Source: an uncultured Pelagibacteraceae bacterium
GTDB lineage: Bacteria; Pseudomonadota; Alphaproteobacteria; Pelagibacterales; Pelagibacteraceae
Reading direction: 5' to 3'
Assembly (NCBI GenBank): GCA_902611465.1
Contig: CACLZS010000004.1
Location: 1-64,000, forward strand
DNA length: 64,000 nucleotides
Part shown: positions 1 through 10,299 of the stretch, piece by piece
Layout of the letters: the number at the start of each line of letters is the position of its first letter
How positions within the stretch are numbered: the stretch's first letter is position 1
Made by a program: the position numbers and the translations under genes
The notes under the pieces: generated by a model
Seen by the model: the letters and a program-made list of their open reading frames with translations, nothing else
What the model was told of the DNA's origin: nothing
Databases searched by the model: none

Positions 1-2
1 GT

Positions 3-149
3 CATAAGCATGCTAATAGCGTAATGTTAGAGCCTAATAAAACTGGGGAAATTATTTGGAAATTTTCAAATGATATAGCATTAGAAATGGCATGTAATAT
101 TCCAGGTCATTATGAAACTGGAATGGTTGGACCAATAATAATTAAGTAA
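3..149 (+). CDS. C-terminal fragment of a cupredoxin / plastocyanin-like copper-binding protein (5' truncated by window edge)
   Basis: Frame 3 reads HKHANSVMLEPNKTGEIIWKFSNDIALEMACNIPGHYETGMVGPIIIK*, with a cupredoxin-type C-x4-H-x4-M end (CNIPGHYETGM). Confidence 0.75.
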   Translation, partial: HKHANSVMLEPNKTGEIIWKFSNDIALEMACNIPGHYETGMVGPIIIK

Positions 150-194
150 ATTTAAAATTTTGTAGATATTAATTTTAGATAATATTATTCTAAA

Positions 195-533
195 TTGATG
201 AGTAATATAACTGCTTATATAATCTTAATAATTGCAGTTGCTTTAGGGACTGCTTCAAATAGTTTTGCGAAAACTGCAAATGGTTTTACAATATTTTTAC
301 CAAGTGTCTTTACAGCAATAACAATAGTTGCTTGCATGTATACGCTATCTTTAGTTATGAAAACTATTCCTGTTGGAGTAACTTATGCTTCATTTGCAGG
401 TTTATGTATAATTGCAACATCTATCGTAGGAATTTATAAGTTTAATCAAATACCAGATCTTTTTACAATCATAGGACTAATATTAATTATATCAGGAGTA
501 TTGATTGTAAATTTAGTCGGAAAATCAAGTTAA
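195..533 (+). CDS. Small multidrug resistance (SMR/EmrE-type) transporter; ATG at 198 is likelier than the upstream TTG
   Basis: About 110 aa, four hydrophobic segments, SMR-like AYASFAGL / VGIYKFNQ pattern. Confidence 0.8.
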   Translation: MMSNITAYIILIIAVALGTASNSFAKTANGFTIFLPSVFTAITIVACMYTLSLVMKTIPVGVTYASFAGLCIIATSIVGIYKFNQIPDLFTIIGLILIISGVLIVNLVGKSS

Positions 534-537
534 AATA

Positions 538-882
538 TTAAAGTTCATCTGGCAGATCATGCTTACCGTCATCTTTTAAATTGATCATATATTCTTTAAC
601 TACAAAATCTAAATTTAGATCTGAGTATAAATGTGGAAACATGTTGCCATCAGTTGATTGCTCCCAAACCAGATTTTTTAATTTTAGAGCATCCACTTTA
701 AGAATTATTAAATTAGTTTGATTAACATAAAACTTATTTAGTGTTTGCTTGATCTGATCTTTGTCTGAAAAATGAATATAACCATCTTTTAAATCTAATG
801 TAGTGCCTTTAAAAATATTATTTTGTTTTGCATTACTCCACTCTGATTTTGTGCAAATTTTATAAACAAAATCAAAATTCAT
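538..882 (-). CDS. DUF952 family protein
   Basis: VYKICTKSEW...GYIHFSDKDQIKQTLNKFY motif typical of DUF952. Confidence 0.75.
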   Translation of the reverse strand: MNFDFVYKICTKSEWSNAKQNNIFKGTTLDLKDGYIHFSDKDQIKQTLNKFYVNQTNLIILKVDALKLKNLVWEQSTDGNMFPHLYSDLNLDFVVKEYMINLKDDGKHDLPDEL

Positions 883-883
883 T

Positions 884-1270
884 TTATTTTAAAAAGTTAT
901 CTACCTCTACTTGATAACCTTCAACTAAACGATTTGTTTCATTTGCCATTCCAACTATTGCGATCATTTCGTTTATCATTCCATCTGTCGCACCTTTTTT
1001 TCTGGCTGCTAAGGAATGAGATTTAATACAATATTCACAATTGTTAGTAATTGAAACTGCAACATAAATGAGTTCCTTTACTGCAGGATCTAATTCACCT
1101 TTTCCCATTACTTGCTGTAATGATCTCCAGGTTCTTTCTAATGTTTCTGGACTATTAGCCATAGTTTTCCAAAAATTTGGAATTTCAGTTATTTGTCGAG
1201 CTTCTTTTATTTCATCAAAAATTTCTTTTACTTTGCTAGTTGCGTCTTTTTCTTCAATTGGTTTGAACAT
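884..1270 (-). CDS. Carboxymuconolactone decarboxylase / AhpD-like protein
   Basis: CEYCIKSH C-x2-C-x3-H motif in an about 128 aa helical protein. Confidence 0.85.
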   Translation of the reverse strand: MFKPIEEKDATSKVKEIFDEIKEARQITEIPNFWKTMANSPETLERTWRSLQQVMGKGELDPAVKELIYVAVSITNNCEYCIKSHSLAARKKGATDGMINEMIAIVGMANETNRLVEGYQVEVDNFLK

Positions 1271-1281
1271 CTTATTTCCTC

Positions 1282-2013
1282 CTATTTTTTGTTTATGATA
1301 TCACTCTTAAATTTTGTATACAAAATTTTTGAATAATTATTCATATCTTGCATATTTTCTTTGGCTTCTTTATCAAATTTTTCTAGCGCACCTCGTCCTA
1401 ATTGGTTTTCTAAAGATGCTTTATACTCAGGTACACACCCCCAATCATTTACCGTTGTATCCTTAATCTCTATGTGGAATTGGATACCATAAGCAATATT
1501 TTTATATCTAAATATCTGATATTTTGTCTCTTTTGATGAAGCAATTAATGTTACATCTTTATTTTTTTCTAATTCTTTAACTTCATAAGAGTGCCATTGT
1601 AATGATGTAATTTTTTCTGGAAAATCTGCAAAAAGTGTATCTTTCTTTTTTTCATCCAAAAAATTTATATCCATCATTCCAATTTCTGGATTATTAGTTT
1701 TAACTACTTTACCTCCTATTACTTCTCCTAGCAATTGACATCCTAGACAAAAACCTAAGTATGGCTTATTTAATTCTACAACAAACTCTTTAATTTTTTT
1801 TTTTTCTTCAATGAGCCAAGCATAATCCTCTTCCATCCAAGTATCCATTGGGCCGCCCATACAAAGCATTCCATCAAAAGAATTTAAATTTTTTGGAATT
1901 TTTTCGCCTTCATCTAATTCGATTGTTGTAATATTAACTCCATCCTTAATCATTAAATCTTTTATATAACCAGGATCTTCAATTTTAATGTGTTGAAGAA
2001 CAAGAATTTCCAT
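1282..2013 (-). CDS. Class I glutamine amidotransferase-like protein
   Basis: GFCLGCQLLGEVIGG nucleophile elbow and IQFHIEI. Confidence 0.85.
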   Translation of the reverse strand: MEILVLQHIKIEDPGYIKDLMIKDGVNITTIELDEGEKIPKNLNSFDGMLCMGGPMDTWMEEDYAWLIEEKKKIKEFVVELNKPYLGFCLGCQLLGEVIGGKVVKTNNPEIGMMDINFLDEKKKDTLFADFPEKITSLQWHSYEVKELEKNKDVTLIASSKETKYQIFRYKNIAYGIQFHIEIKDTTVNDWGCVPEYKASLENQLGRGALEKFDKEAKENMQDMNNYSKILYTKFKSDIINKK

Positions 2014-2015
2014 TA

Positions 2016-2819
2016 TTAAACTATGGGTTTTAGCAAACCTAATATTTTTTTATGAGTTGTTTTATTGGATGATACCACTACATGTCCTGCTTGTTTTGCA
2101 TTTTGATTGTCCCACGTTGTTACAATACCACCAGAAGCATTAATAATTGGTATTAGTGGATGAATGTCCCAAATTTTATTATTACATTGTATGACAACAT
2201 CAATTCTACCTTCACATATCTGAGCATACGCCAATGCATCTGAACAAGGAAATTGTATTAATTTAAGAAGTTTTGGAATTTTTGTTTGTTGATTTAATGA
2301 AATTGCACCATGAAAACCAGCGGTCAATTTAATATCTTTAAATTTAACATTCTTGTTAACTGATAGTTTTTTTCTTTTTTTATTATCAACAACGTATGCA
2401 ATTTTCGGAGATTGATTATAATAATATTTGTTTAACATAGGAAAGTTTGCCAAACCATATATTGGATTACCTTTATAATTTACTGATATTAAATTACTCC
2501 AGGTTGGACTTCCTATAACAAACGACCTCGTTCCATCAATTGGATCAATTACCCAACTAAAATCACTTTTAGTTTTTTTGTAACCAAATTCTTCTCCAAT
2601 AATTTCATGTCCAGGAAATTTTTTGCTTATTTTTGCTCTGATAAATTTTTCAAAAGCTTTATCGCATGTAGTAACAGGATCATATCCTTTGTCGAGTAAT
2701 TTATTATTAACTTTAAAAGGCTTATTAAGTTTTTTAAAATAATACTTTGTTAGGTCTATCGCTAACTGATTTAAAAACTTTGGAAATTCAATATTTATAA
2801 TAGTTAAATTATCATTCAT
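2016..2819 (-). CDS. Inositol monophosphatase family protein (histidinol-phosphatase HisN-like)
   Basis: GEEFGY, WVIDPIDGTRSFVIG and IWDIHPLIPIINASGG motifs. Confidence 0.85.
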   Translation of the reverse strand: MNDNLTIINIEFPKFLNQLAIDLTKYYFKKLNKPFKVNNKLLDKGYDPVTTCDKAFEKFIRAKISKKFPGHEIIGEEFGYKKTKSDFSWVIDPIDGTRSFVIGSPTWSNLISVNYKGNPIYGLANFPMLNKYYYNQSPKIAYVVDNKKRKKLSVNKNVKFKDIKLTAGFHGAISLNQQTKIPKLLKLIQFPCSDALAYAQICEGRIDVVIQCNNKIWDIHPLIPIINASGGIVTTWDNQNAKQAGHVVVSSNKTTHKKILGLLKPIV

Positions 2820-2868
2820 AATTTCACTTACTACTTAATTTCTCTTGATTAAAGTTAAATTTTAATTA

Positions 2869-3987
2869 ATGCTCAATCTTATGAAAATTGAGTTAGATAA
2901 CAATAAGGTTTTTTTTAGAGATGAAAATCTTAATGAAGAAATACATCCTTTTTGGCTCAGAGAAAGAGTAGAAAATGTTGAGTTATTGGATCAAAAGACA
3001 CAGCAGAGACTCTTTGATCCAAGCACAATGGAATCAGACGTCATTATCAAATATGCAATAATTGAAAAAGACCTATTAAACATAACTTTTTCAGATGGAA
3101 TAGAAACTAAAATTGATATTAATAAAATAATTCGAGAATTTAAAAATTCCAACTCAATTAGTAAAATCAAAGAAAAAGTAAAATGGACTTCATCACTTGA
3201 TGATGTAAAAAAATTCAATTTTCATGAGAATATTTATGAAAGTGTTGAAATGCATGAATTGCTTGCTTCTTTTTACAAGTATGGATTTGCAATTATAAAG
3301 AATGTTCCAACTAATGATAATTATTTAATCAAATTTGCAAACTCAATAGGCAGTGTTAGAAGAACTAATTTTGGCGAACACTTTAATGTTTCATCAAAAC
3401 CTAACCCTAATGATCTTGCATATACACCATTACCTTTGGCTCCTCACACCGATAATCCATATAGAAATCCAGTCCCTTGTATTCAGATATTGCATTGTAT
3501 TGAAAATGAAGTAACTGGTGGTTTATCAACGTTGGTCGATGGTTATACTGTAACTGAAGATTTAAAAAAAGATTTTCCTGAATATTATGAAATATTAACC
3601 AAAGTAAAAGTAAAATTTAAATTTATTGATAAAGATGTGATTTTAGAAGACTGGTCTGAATTGATAGAGCTCGATGAAAAAAAGAATTTTAAACAGGTTA
3701 GATTTAGTCCTCGGCTTGATTACGTGCCGGTTTTAAAAAAAGAGGAACTAGACCTTTATTATAAGGCTAGAAAAAAATTATCCGATTTATATAACTCTGA
3801 TTTCTATAGAATAGAATTTAGATTAATGTCTGGAGATTTAATTATGATGGATAATTACAGATTACTTCATGGTAGAACAGAATTTAATCCAAATGAAGGT
3901 AAAAGATTTTTACAAGGGTGCTATATTGAATATGATAGTACTGATAGCAAGCTCAGACATTTACAAAGAAAGTTTAATATAAATTAA
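2869..3987 (+). CDS. Gamma-butyrobetaine dioxygenase-like / TauD-TfdA family 2OG-Fe(II) oxygenase
   Basis: N-terminal HPFWLRERV domain; HTDNPYR and LLHGRTEF metal-site motifs. Confidence 0.85.
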   Translation: MLNLMKIELDNNKVFFRDENLNEEIHPFWLRERVENVELLDQKTQQRLFDPSTMESDVIIKYAIIEKDLLNITFSDGIETKIDINKIIREFKNSNSISKIKEKVKWTSSLDDVKKFNFHENIYESVEMHELLASFYKYGFAIIKNVPTNDNYLIKFANSIGSVRRTNFGEHFNVSSKPNPNDLAYTPLPLAPHTDNPYRNPVPCIQILHCIENEVTGGLSTLVDGYTVTEDLKKDFPEYYEILTKVKVKFKFIDKDVILEDWSELIELDEKKNFKQVRFSPRLDYVPVLKKEELDLYYKARKKLSDLYNSDFYRIEFRLMSGDLIMMDNYRLLHGRTEFNPNEGKRFLQGCYIEYDSTDSKLRHLQRKFNIN

Positions 3988-3988
3988 T

Positions 3989-4696
3989 TTAACCTATGCT
4001 CTGTAGAAAAGGCATATACTCAAGAAGATAATAACCTAAAGCTTGCAACTGGTTAGTGATCATTAGTATTCCCGTAATTAGAAGTAAAGATCCACCAAAC
4101 ATATTTATCATCTTCATCTTTGCTTTTAGATTTTTAGAAAAAATCATAAATTTTTGTATCAAGTAACCTGATAGAACAAAGGGAATTGCTAGTCCAAGAG
4201 AATAAAATGACAAAAGTCCAATTCCTTTATTAATGCTATCTTCTGTTGATGCAATTGCAAGAATTGATCCTAGAATTGGACCAATACACGGTGTCCAACC
4301 AAAGCCAAAAGCCATCCCAATTAAAATAGAACTTATTATGCCTGTATTATTATTTGTTTGAAATCTTTTCTCATAATTTAAAAACTTTAGATTTATGAGT
4401 CCTAATATTTGTAAAGAAAATATTATAATGATTATTCCAGCTCCAATTCTGAGTTGATAAGAGTTTTCTAATACTAAAGAACCTAAAAATGTAGCTGTAG
4501 CTCCAAAACTTATGAATACTATAGAAAATCCAACTGCAAATAAAATTATAGGAAAAATATTTACGGTTTTTTTTTCAAGTAATTCATTAAGAGTTGATCC
4601 TGATATGTATGAAATATATCCTGGTATTAAAGGCAGAACACATGGAGATAAAAAGCTAAGCAAACCTGCTCCAAAGGCTAAAATAAATTCGATCAT
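3989..4696 (-). CDS. ccdA: Cytochrome c biogenesis CcdA/DsbD-type membrane protein
   Basis: LSFLSPCVLPLIPGYISYISG and GWTPCIGPILG motifs, six hydrophobic segments. Confidence 0.9.
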   Translation of the reverse strand: MIEFILAFGAGLLSFLSPCVLPLIPGYISYISGSTLNELLEKKTVNIFPIILFAVGFSIVFISFGATATFLGSLVLENSYQLRIGAGIIIIIFSLQILGLINLKFLNYEKRFQTNNNTGIISSILIGMAFGFGWTPCIGPILGSILAIASTEDSINKGIGLLSFYSLGLAIPFVLSGYLIQKFMIFSKNLKAKMKMINMFGGSLLLITGILMITNQLQALGYYLLEYMPFLQSIG

Positions 4697-7383
4697 TATC
4701 CTGTATTTTTAATAGCTGCTGAAATACCTGCTATTGATGCCATCATTGCATCATTCAAGTCTTTTTTATCCTTCTTGTTTAATTTTTTTTGCAAAAGCTT
4801 ATTCATTACTACTGCTTGTAAAACATTAAGGATTTCGGAATATATATTTCTAATAATTGCTGGACCTCTAAAACTTTTTCTTTGTTTATAAATTTCTTTT
4901 GGTGTTATTTGATCATTTAATTTTTTAACTGCATCAAATTGAAACCTTAATTTTTTTCCAACTCTTATAAGCTTATCGTCAGCTAAATTTTTTTCATAAA
5001 TTTTAGATATCTCAGGGTCTACTTTTGAAAGTACCATATCAAGTAAGTCCATTGTTGAATTAAAATACGGCCAATTTTTTTCCATATCTATAAGTGTCTT
5101 TTTAAATTTTTTAATTGATGAATATCTTAAAGCTTCTGCAGTACCTAACCATGCAGGTAACATTAATCTAATCTGAGTCCAGGCAAATACCCAAGGGATT
5201 GCTCTCAAACTATTTATATTATCAACATTTTTTCTTTTAGAAGGTCTTGAACCTATTGACAATTTACCAAGTGCCATATGTGGAGTTACAGTTTTAAAAT
5301 ATCTTATAAAATCTGAACTTTGATTTATATTTTTTCTATAAGAGCTCGTTGATATTTCTGACATACTTTGAATTAATTTTACCCAACTATCTTTTGGTTT
5401 TGGAGGTGGGTTTAAAGTAGCTTCCATAACAGACCCTATGTAACTACATAGATTATACTTTGCCAAAGGCTCATAACCATATTTTTGCTGTATTACCTCT
5501 CCTTGGTCTGTAATCCTAATTTTACCATTCACTGAACCTGCTGGCTGTGATCTCAATGTAGCTTGTATTGGTCCACCCCCTCTTCCAGCAGATCCTCCTC
5601 TTCCATGAAAGAATGTTATGTCTATTTTATATTTTTTAGCTAGTTTAATTATTTCTTGTTGTAATTTATATTGATGCCAACTCGCAGAAAGCTTTCCTGC
5701 ATCTTTACTGGAGTCTGAGTATCCAATCATGATTTCCTGCTTATTATTAATATCTTTTCTATACCATTTTAATGAAAAAAGTTTTTCCATTATTGGTTTT
5801 GCATTTATTAAATCATCTAAAGTTTCAAACAAGGGGACTACTCTTAGCCTGTTCTCAATGTTTGCTTCCTTTTGAAAGAACATAACTGATAGAACATCTG
5901 AGGCTGAGGATGTCATTGATATTACATATGCACCCAAACATTCTTTAGGTTGAGTTGCTAATACTTTAAAAGTGGACCAAACTTCTTTGTTTTCTTTATT
6001 TTTAAATTGAAAATTCTTTAACACATTTTTGTTCTGCATTTTTGCAGATAAATACTTTATTTTTCTATCCTCATCCCATGATGAATAATCTTGGTTAAGC
6101 TTTTTCTTTATATACTCTGCTAATAATTGAGAATGCCTTGAAGACTCTTGTCTAATATCAAGTCGAGCAAGATTTATACCAAAACATTTGGCTCTACGCA
6201 TTAAATCTAATAGATCACCACTTGCTATATTTTCACTTTGATTTTGTTCTAACGACTCTCTAACTACTCTCAATGGTTTTAGAATTTCTTCTCTCTCGGA
6301 TAATAAATTTTTTTCATTTAGTGGTTCGTTATTTACTAAATGACGTTCTATTGCTCGGTGGGTTTTTCTTAGTTTATCTCTTAATGGTCTTAGATAAACT
6401 CTATAAGGCTCAAATGTTTTTCCTGTAATTTTTAAAATTTTATTTGAACATTTTTCCATAGAATAAGATCTAATTAATTTTGTCATTGACTTTTCATAAA
6501 GTTTAGCTGCCTCCCACCTTGATAACAAAATAACTCTTTTTGTGACTTGTGCAGTAACAAATGGATTTCCATCTCTATCACCGCCCATCCATGATCCAAA
6601 CTCAATAGGATTAAAATTTTTAGGCAAACCTTTGCCCATATTTTTTTCAAATATTTGATTTAATCTTCTATACACTTTAGGAATTGTATCCCACAAGCTA
6701 TCTTCTATAATTGCAAGTCCCCACCTCGCTTCTTCTGCTGGAGTTGGTTTAGATCTTTTGATTTCATCAGTATTCCATATAATCGTGATTTCATCAAAAA
6801 CTTTACGATCTAAAATTTTTAATTTTGAGGGATAATTTTTAAGTAGATTTCTTTGCTCTAATATTTCTGTTAAGGAATGGTATTTCTGTATTAAGGTTCT
6901 TCTTTTAACTTCAGTTGGATGCGCAGTTAAAACAATTCCAATATTTAAACTCTTAGCAATATTATAGATTTTATTATTTGATATTTTTTTATTTTTAAAA
7001 AAATTTTCAAATATCTCTTCTATGAAAATATTTTGAAATTTTTTATCTTGTTTGACATTTTCGTAAAGGTCTAAAGTCCTTGAAGCATCAACTGACTCAG
7101 CCAAATTATAAAAATTCATAAAGTGGTTAAATGCTCTAGTTAATTTAAAAAGTGAATTTGGAGATAATTTTTTAACCTCGTTTAAAATTTTTTTAAAAGG
7201 CTCTCTATGATTTTTATTAGCTATATTTGCTTTAGACAGTAACCTAATCTTCTCAACAAGATCAAAAAACTTCTGTCCTTCTTGATTTTTGATAACTCTA
7301 CCTAATATATTGCCTAAATATCTAACATCATCTCTTAAAGATTTTGTTGGTATTCTTTCATAATAGAGGTCTCTTTTTAGCAT
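4696..7383 (-). CDS. ppc: Phosphoenolpyruvate carboxylase
   Basis: 895 aa; VLTAHPTEVKRRTL, GSWMGGDRDGNP, GYSDSSKDAG, FFHGRGGSAGRGGGP, C-terminal NTG. Confidence 0.97.
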   Translation of the reverse strand: MLKRDLYYERIPTKSLRDDVRYLGNILGRVIKNQEGQKFFDLVEKIRLLSKANIANKNHREPFKKILNEVKKLSPNSLFKLTRAFNHFMNFYNLAESVDASRTLDLYENVKQDKKFQNIFIEEIFENFFKNKKISNNKIYNIAKSLNIGIVLTAHPTEVKRRTLIQKYHSLTEILEQRNLLKNYPSKLKILDRKVFDEITIIWNTDEIKRSKPTPAEEARWGLAIIEDSLWDTIPKVYRRLNQIFEKNMGKGLPKNFNPIEFGSWMGGDRDGNPFVTAQVTKRVILLSRWEAAKLYEKSMTKLIRSYSMEKCSNKILKITGKTFEPYRVYLRPLRDKLRKTHRAIERHLVNNEPLNEKNLLSEREEILKPLRVVRESLEQNQSENIASGDLLDLMRRAKCFGINLARLDIRQESSRHSQLLAEYIKKKLNQDYSSWDEDRKIKYLSAKMQNKNVLKNFQFKNKENKEVWSTFKVLATQPKECLGAYVISMTSSASDVLSVMFFQKEANIENRLRVVPLFETLDDLINAKPIMEKLFSLKWYRKDINNKQEIMIGYSDSSKDAGKLSASWHQYKLQQEIIKLAKKYKIDITFFHGRGGSAGRGGGPIQATLRSQPAGSVNGKIRITDQGEVIQQKYGYEPLAKYNLCSYIGSVMEATLNPPPKPKDSWVKLIQSMSEISTSSYRKNINQSSDFIRYFKTVTPHMALGKLSIGSRPSKRKNVDNINSLRAIPWVFAWTQIRLMLPAWLGTAEALRYSSIKKFKKTLIDMEKNWPYFNSTMDLLDMVLSKVDPEISKIYEKNLADDKLIRVGKKLRFQFDAVKKLNDQITPKEIYKQRKSFRGPAIIRNIYSEILNVLQAVVMNKLLQKKLNKKDKKDLNDAMMASIAGISAAIKNTG

Positions 7384-8270
7384 TTTTTAATTACAAACTT
7401 TTTCTGGTTTATACCAATAGCATTAGTTTGTATTTTAAATAAACTTCCTGAAAATTTAAATTTTTTAATTTCACTGTTTTTCATACCTTTTAATGCAGAT
7501 GTGACAAATAAATCTGAATTTTTTGGACCCCCAAAGGCACAATTAGTAATATTTTTAGCAGGTAAATTGATCTTATGTATCTGTTTTGCAAATTTATTTA
7601 AAACACTTACGCAAGCTCCGTGAAATTGGCATACCCATAAATTTCCAGCTTTATCTAAGGTCATGCCATCTGGCACTCCTTCCTTATTTGAAAATCTTTT
7701 AAATATTTTTTTACTTACTATATCTTCATTTTTATCTATCTTAATTTTGTAGATTATCCTTTTTCTACTATCTGTATGGTAAAAGTTGTTTTTATCAATA
7801 AATGCAGGCCCATTAGTAATCATGTAGTTGTCGTCTACTTTTTTAAGATTAAATTTTTTATCTAGGCAATATAGAGATCCATTTGGGATATTTCTTTCAG
7901 GGTTATCCATTGTTCCAAACCAAAGTTTTCCATTAGGATCTGTTTTACCATCATTAATCCTGTTCATTTTTAATGATTTTTCAATGGCTATCGATTTAAT
8001 TTTTTTTTTACTTTTTAAATTTACTATTCTTAATTCACCTTGGAGACCTAATATAAATATTTTATTTTTAATATGAGCTAAAAATCCTATTTCTTTATTT
8101 ACTTTAATAGTTTCTTTTTTTTTATTTTTTAAATTTAAAATATGAATTCTTTTTTTTTTAATGTCTGTAAAATAAATTGAGTTATGCTCTTTGACCCACA
8201 AAGTACCTTCACCTAATGTACATTTTAAATTCCACAAAACTTCAGGTTTTGAAGTTATAATCTTAGCCAT
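7377..8270 (-). CDS. SMP-30/gluconolactonase/regucalcin-like lactonase
   Basis: GEGTLWVKEHNSIYFTDI, RINDGKTDPNGKLWFGTMD, NGPAF motifs. Confidence 0.88.
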   Translation of the reverse strand: MAKIITSKPEVLWNLKCTLGEGTLWVKEHNSIYFTDIKKKRIHILNLKNKKKETIKVNKEIGFLAHIKNKIFILGLQGELRIVNLKSKKKIKSIAIEKSLKMNRINDGKTDPNGKLWFGTMDNPERNIPNGSLYCLDKKFNLKKVDDNYMITNGPAFIDKNNFYHTDSRKRIIYKIKIDKNEDIVSKKIFKRFSNKEGVPDGMTLDKAGNLWVCQFHGACVSVLNKFAKQIHKINLPAKNITNCAFGGPKNSDLFVTSALKGMKNSEIKKFKFSGSLFKIQTNAIGINQKKFVIKKC

Positions 8271-9435
8271 TATACTCGTATTCTTTTATAAAATCTTTTT
8301 TTGGATTAATTCCAATTCCTATATTTTCTAATGGAGAGGCAAATCCATCTTTGTCTTTTACTTGATCTAAAATTGAAAATTTTTCTTCAGCTAGATCTGT
8401 TATAAAAATATTTTTTTCAGTGGTGTCGAATTCTAACATTGATTTTGTTGGAAATAGTCCACCTGGCATATCTGGTAAAGAGGTAAGTAAATGCAGATTT
8501 ACCGCTACACTTAAAGCTGAACCCCATATATGATTAACAATTGGAATAAAATTAGATTGCGCTAATGCTGATACTTTTAAATACTCGGTAATTCCACCTA
8601 GGCCACAAACCTCTGGTTGAGCTATATCTATACAATTATTTTTTATAAGTTGATTCCAACCATATTTTGTAAACTCTGCCTCACCACCAGCAATATTTGT
8701 CTTTAATTTTTCCTTTAGTTCTTTATAGCCATCATGATCTTCTGGAGCCACGGGTTCTTCAAACCAGTAAATGTCCATTTCGTCTAACCCTTTACCAACG
8801 TACAAAGCATCATTTTTGTTATAAGCATGATTGGCATCGACCATTAGTTTAAAATCGTCCCCAATTGCATCTCTTACAGCGCTTACTAACTTTAAATCTT
8901 CTTTTGGGCCTAAACCAATTTTCATTTTCATCGCCTTGAAGTTTTTTTCTTTTATTTGATTTGCTTCTTTATTGAATAATTCACATAATTCTTCGACAGA
9001 TTTTTTTTGCAGCATCATTCCATAACCATAAACTGGAATTTTGTTATTGGTTTTCCCACCTAATAATTGATAAAGAGGCAATTTTGCTTTTTTCGCTAGT
9101 ATATCCCATAATGCTATATCAATTCCTGATAATGCTTGGATTGGCATTCCCTTTTGACCACTGTCTCGGAGTAAATTATATACTTTGTGCCAAATATATT
9201 CTTTGTTAAGTGGATCATCCCCTTTTATTAAAGGTTGAATAACTTTTTCTACAATATATTTATTAGCGAGAGCTATATTTCCAGGGCCAAAACATTCTCC
9301 CCAACCCGTAATACCTTCATCAGTTTCTATCTCTACTAAGTGGGTGGTTCTGTGTTTGTAATATTGCTGAGAATATCCTAATTCTTTATCCAACTCATAT
9401 CTAAGTACATGACTTTTGATTGAGCTGATCTTCAC
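8263..9435 (-). CDS. Mandelate racemase/muconate lactonizing enzyme family sugar-acid dehydratase
   Basis: MKMKIG (KxK), MVDANHAYN, WFEEPVAPED, GGEAEFT, VNHIWGS. Confidence 0.9.
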   Translation of the reverse strand: MKISSIKSHVLRYELDKELGYSQQYYKHRTTHLVEIETDEGITGWGECFGPGNIALANKYIVEKVIQPLIKGDDPLNKEYIWHKVYNLLRDSGQKGMPIQALSGIDIALWDILAKKAKLPLYQLLGGKTNNKIPVYGYGMMLQKKSVEELCELFNKEANQIKEKNFKAMKMKIGLGPKEDLKLVSAVRDAIGDDFKLMVDANHAYNKNDALYVGKGLDEMDIYWFEEPVAPEDHDGYKELKEKLKTNIAGGEAEFTKYGWNQLIKNNCIDIAQPEVCGLGGITEYLKVSALAQSNFIPIVNHIWGSALSVAVNLHLLTSLPDMPGGLFPTKSMLEFDTTEKNIFITDLAEEKFSILDQVKDKDGFASPLENIGIGINPKKDFIKEYEYNG

Positions 9436-9440
9436 AATTA

Positions 9441-10283
9441 TTAAACAGCAACTACTTTAGAGTTCTGTTCTCCTAAATTTTCTATAGATAATTTCATTTC
9501 ATCACCAGCTTTTAAAAATACTTGTGGTTTTCTTCCCATGCCTACTCCTGGTGGGGTACCTGTAGTTATAATATCTCCAGGTTGTAATGACATGAATTTA
9601 CTCACATAAGATACAATGATATCTACATTAAAAATCATAGTACTTGTATTTCCTGTTTGCATTCTTTCGCCATTTACATCCAACATCATCTTTAAATTAT
9701 TAATATCTTTAATTTCATCCTTAGTTACTAAGTAAGGACCAGTAGGCCCGTAAGTGTCATGAGACTTTCCTTTAACCCATTGTCCCATTTTTTCAATTTG
9801 CCATTCTCGTTCACTAACATCGTTTACTAAACAATATCCTAAAATATGATCTTGTGATTGACTTTCTGAAATATGTTTTGCTTCTTTTCCAATTACAATT
9901 CCAAGTTCAACTTCCCAATCTAGTTTTTTTGATCCAGAAACTATTTCTACATCATCATTAGGACCACACATTGAGCTAGTAGCCTTCATAAACATTATTG
10001 GTTCTTTAGGAATATCGGCACCGACTTCAGCTGCATGATCTGAATAATTAAGTCCTATTGCAACAAATTTTCCAGGGCTTGTAATGCATGAGCCTACTCT
10101 TTGATTAGATGAAAGTTCAGGAAGACTTGATGTGTCTGCACTTTTAATTTTTGACATTGTTTCAAAATTTAAATTTTCTGGGTTTAAATCATTTATATGA
10201 GAACTGATGTCTCTTATTTTTCCATCGGCATCTAAAATTGCTGGTTTTTCTTTTCCTTTTTCTCCTACTCTTAATAGTTTCAT
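9441..10283 (-). CDS. Fumarylacetoacetate hydrolase family protein (diketo-deoxy-sugar-acid hydrolase type)
   Basis: IGLNYSDHAAE, DWEVELGIVIGKEA, NDVSEREWQ, GDIITTGTPPGVGMG. Confidence 0.9.
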   Translation of the reverse strand: MKLLRVGEKGKEKPAILDADGKIRDISSHINDLNPENLNFETMSKIKSADTSSLPELSSNQRVGSCITSPGKFVAIGLNYSDHAAEVGADIPKEPIMFMKATSSMCGPNDDVEIVSGSKKLDWEVELGIVIGKEAKHISESQSQDHILGYCLVNDVSEREWQIEKMGQWVKGKSHDTYGPTGPYLVTKDEIKDINNLKMMLDVNGERMQTGNTSTMIFNVDIIVSYVSKFMSLQPGDIITTGTPPGVGMGRKPQVFLKAGDEMKLSIENLGEQNSKVVAV

Positions 10284-10299
10284 TGTTTCTCCTTTATAT

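Noticed and set aside
4696-4740. Unusual C-terminus of PEP carboxylase (KNTG instead of plant-type QNTG)
   Set aside because: Bacterial PEPCs vary at this residue (for example RNTG); not noteworthy.
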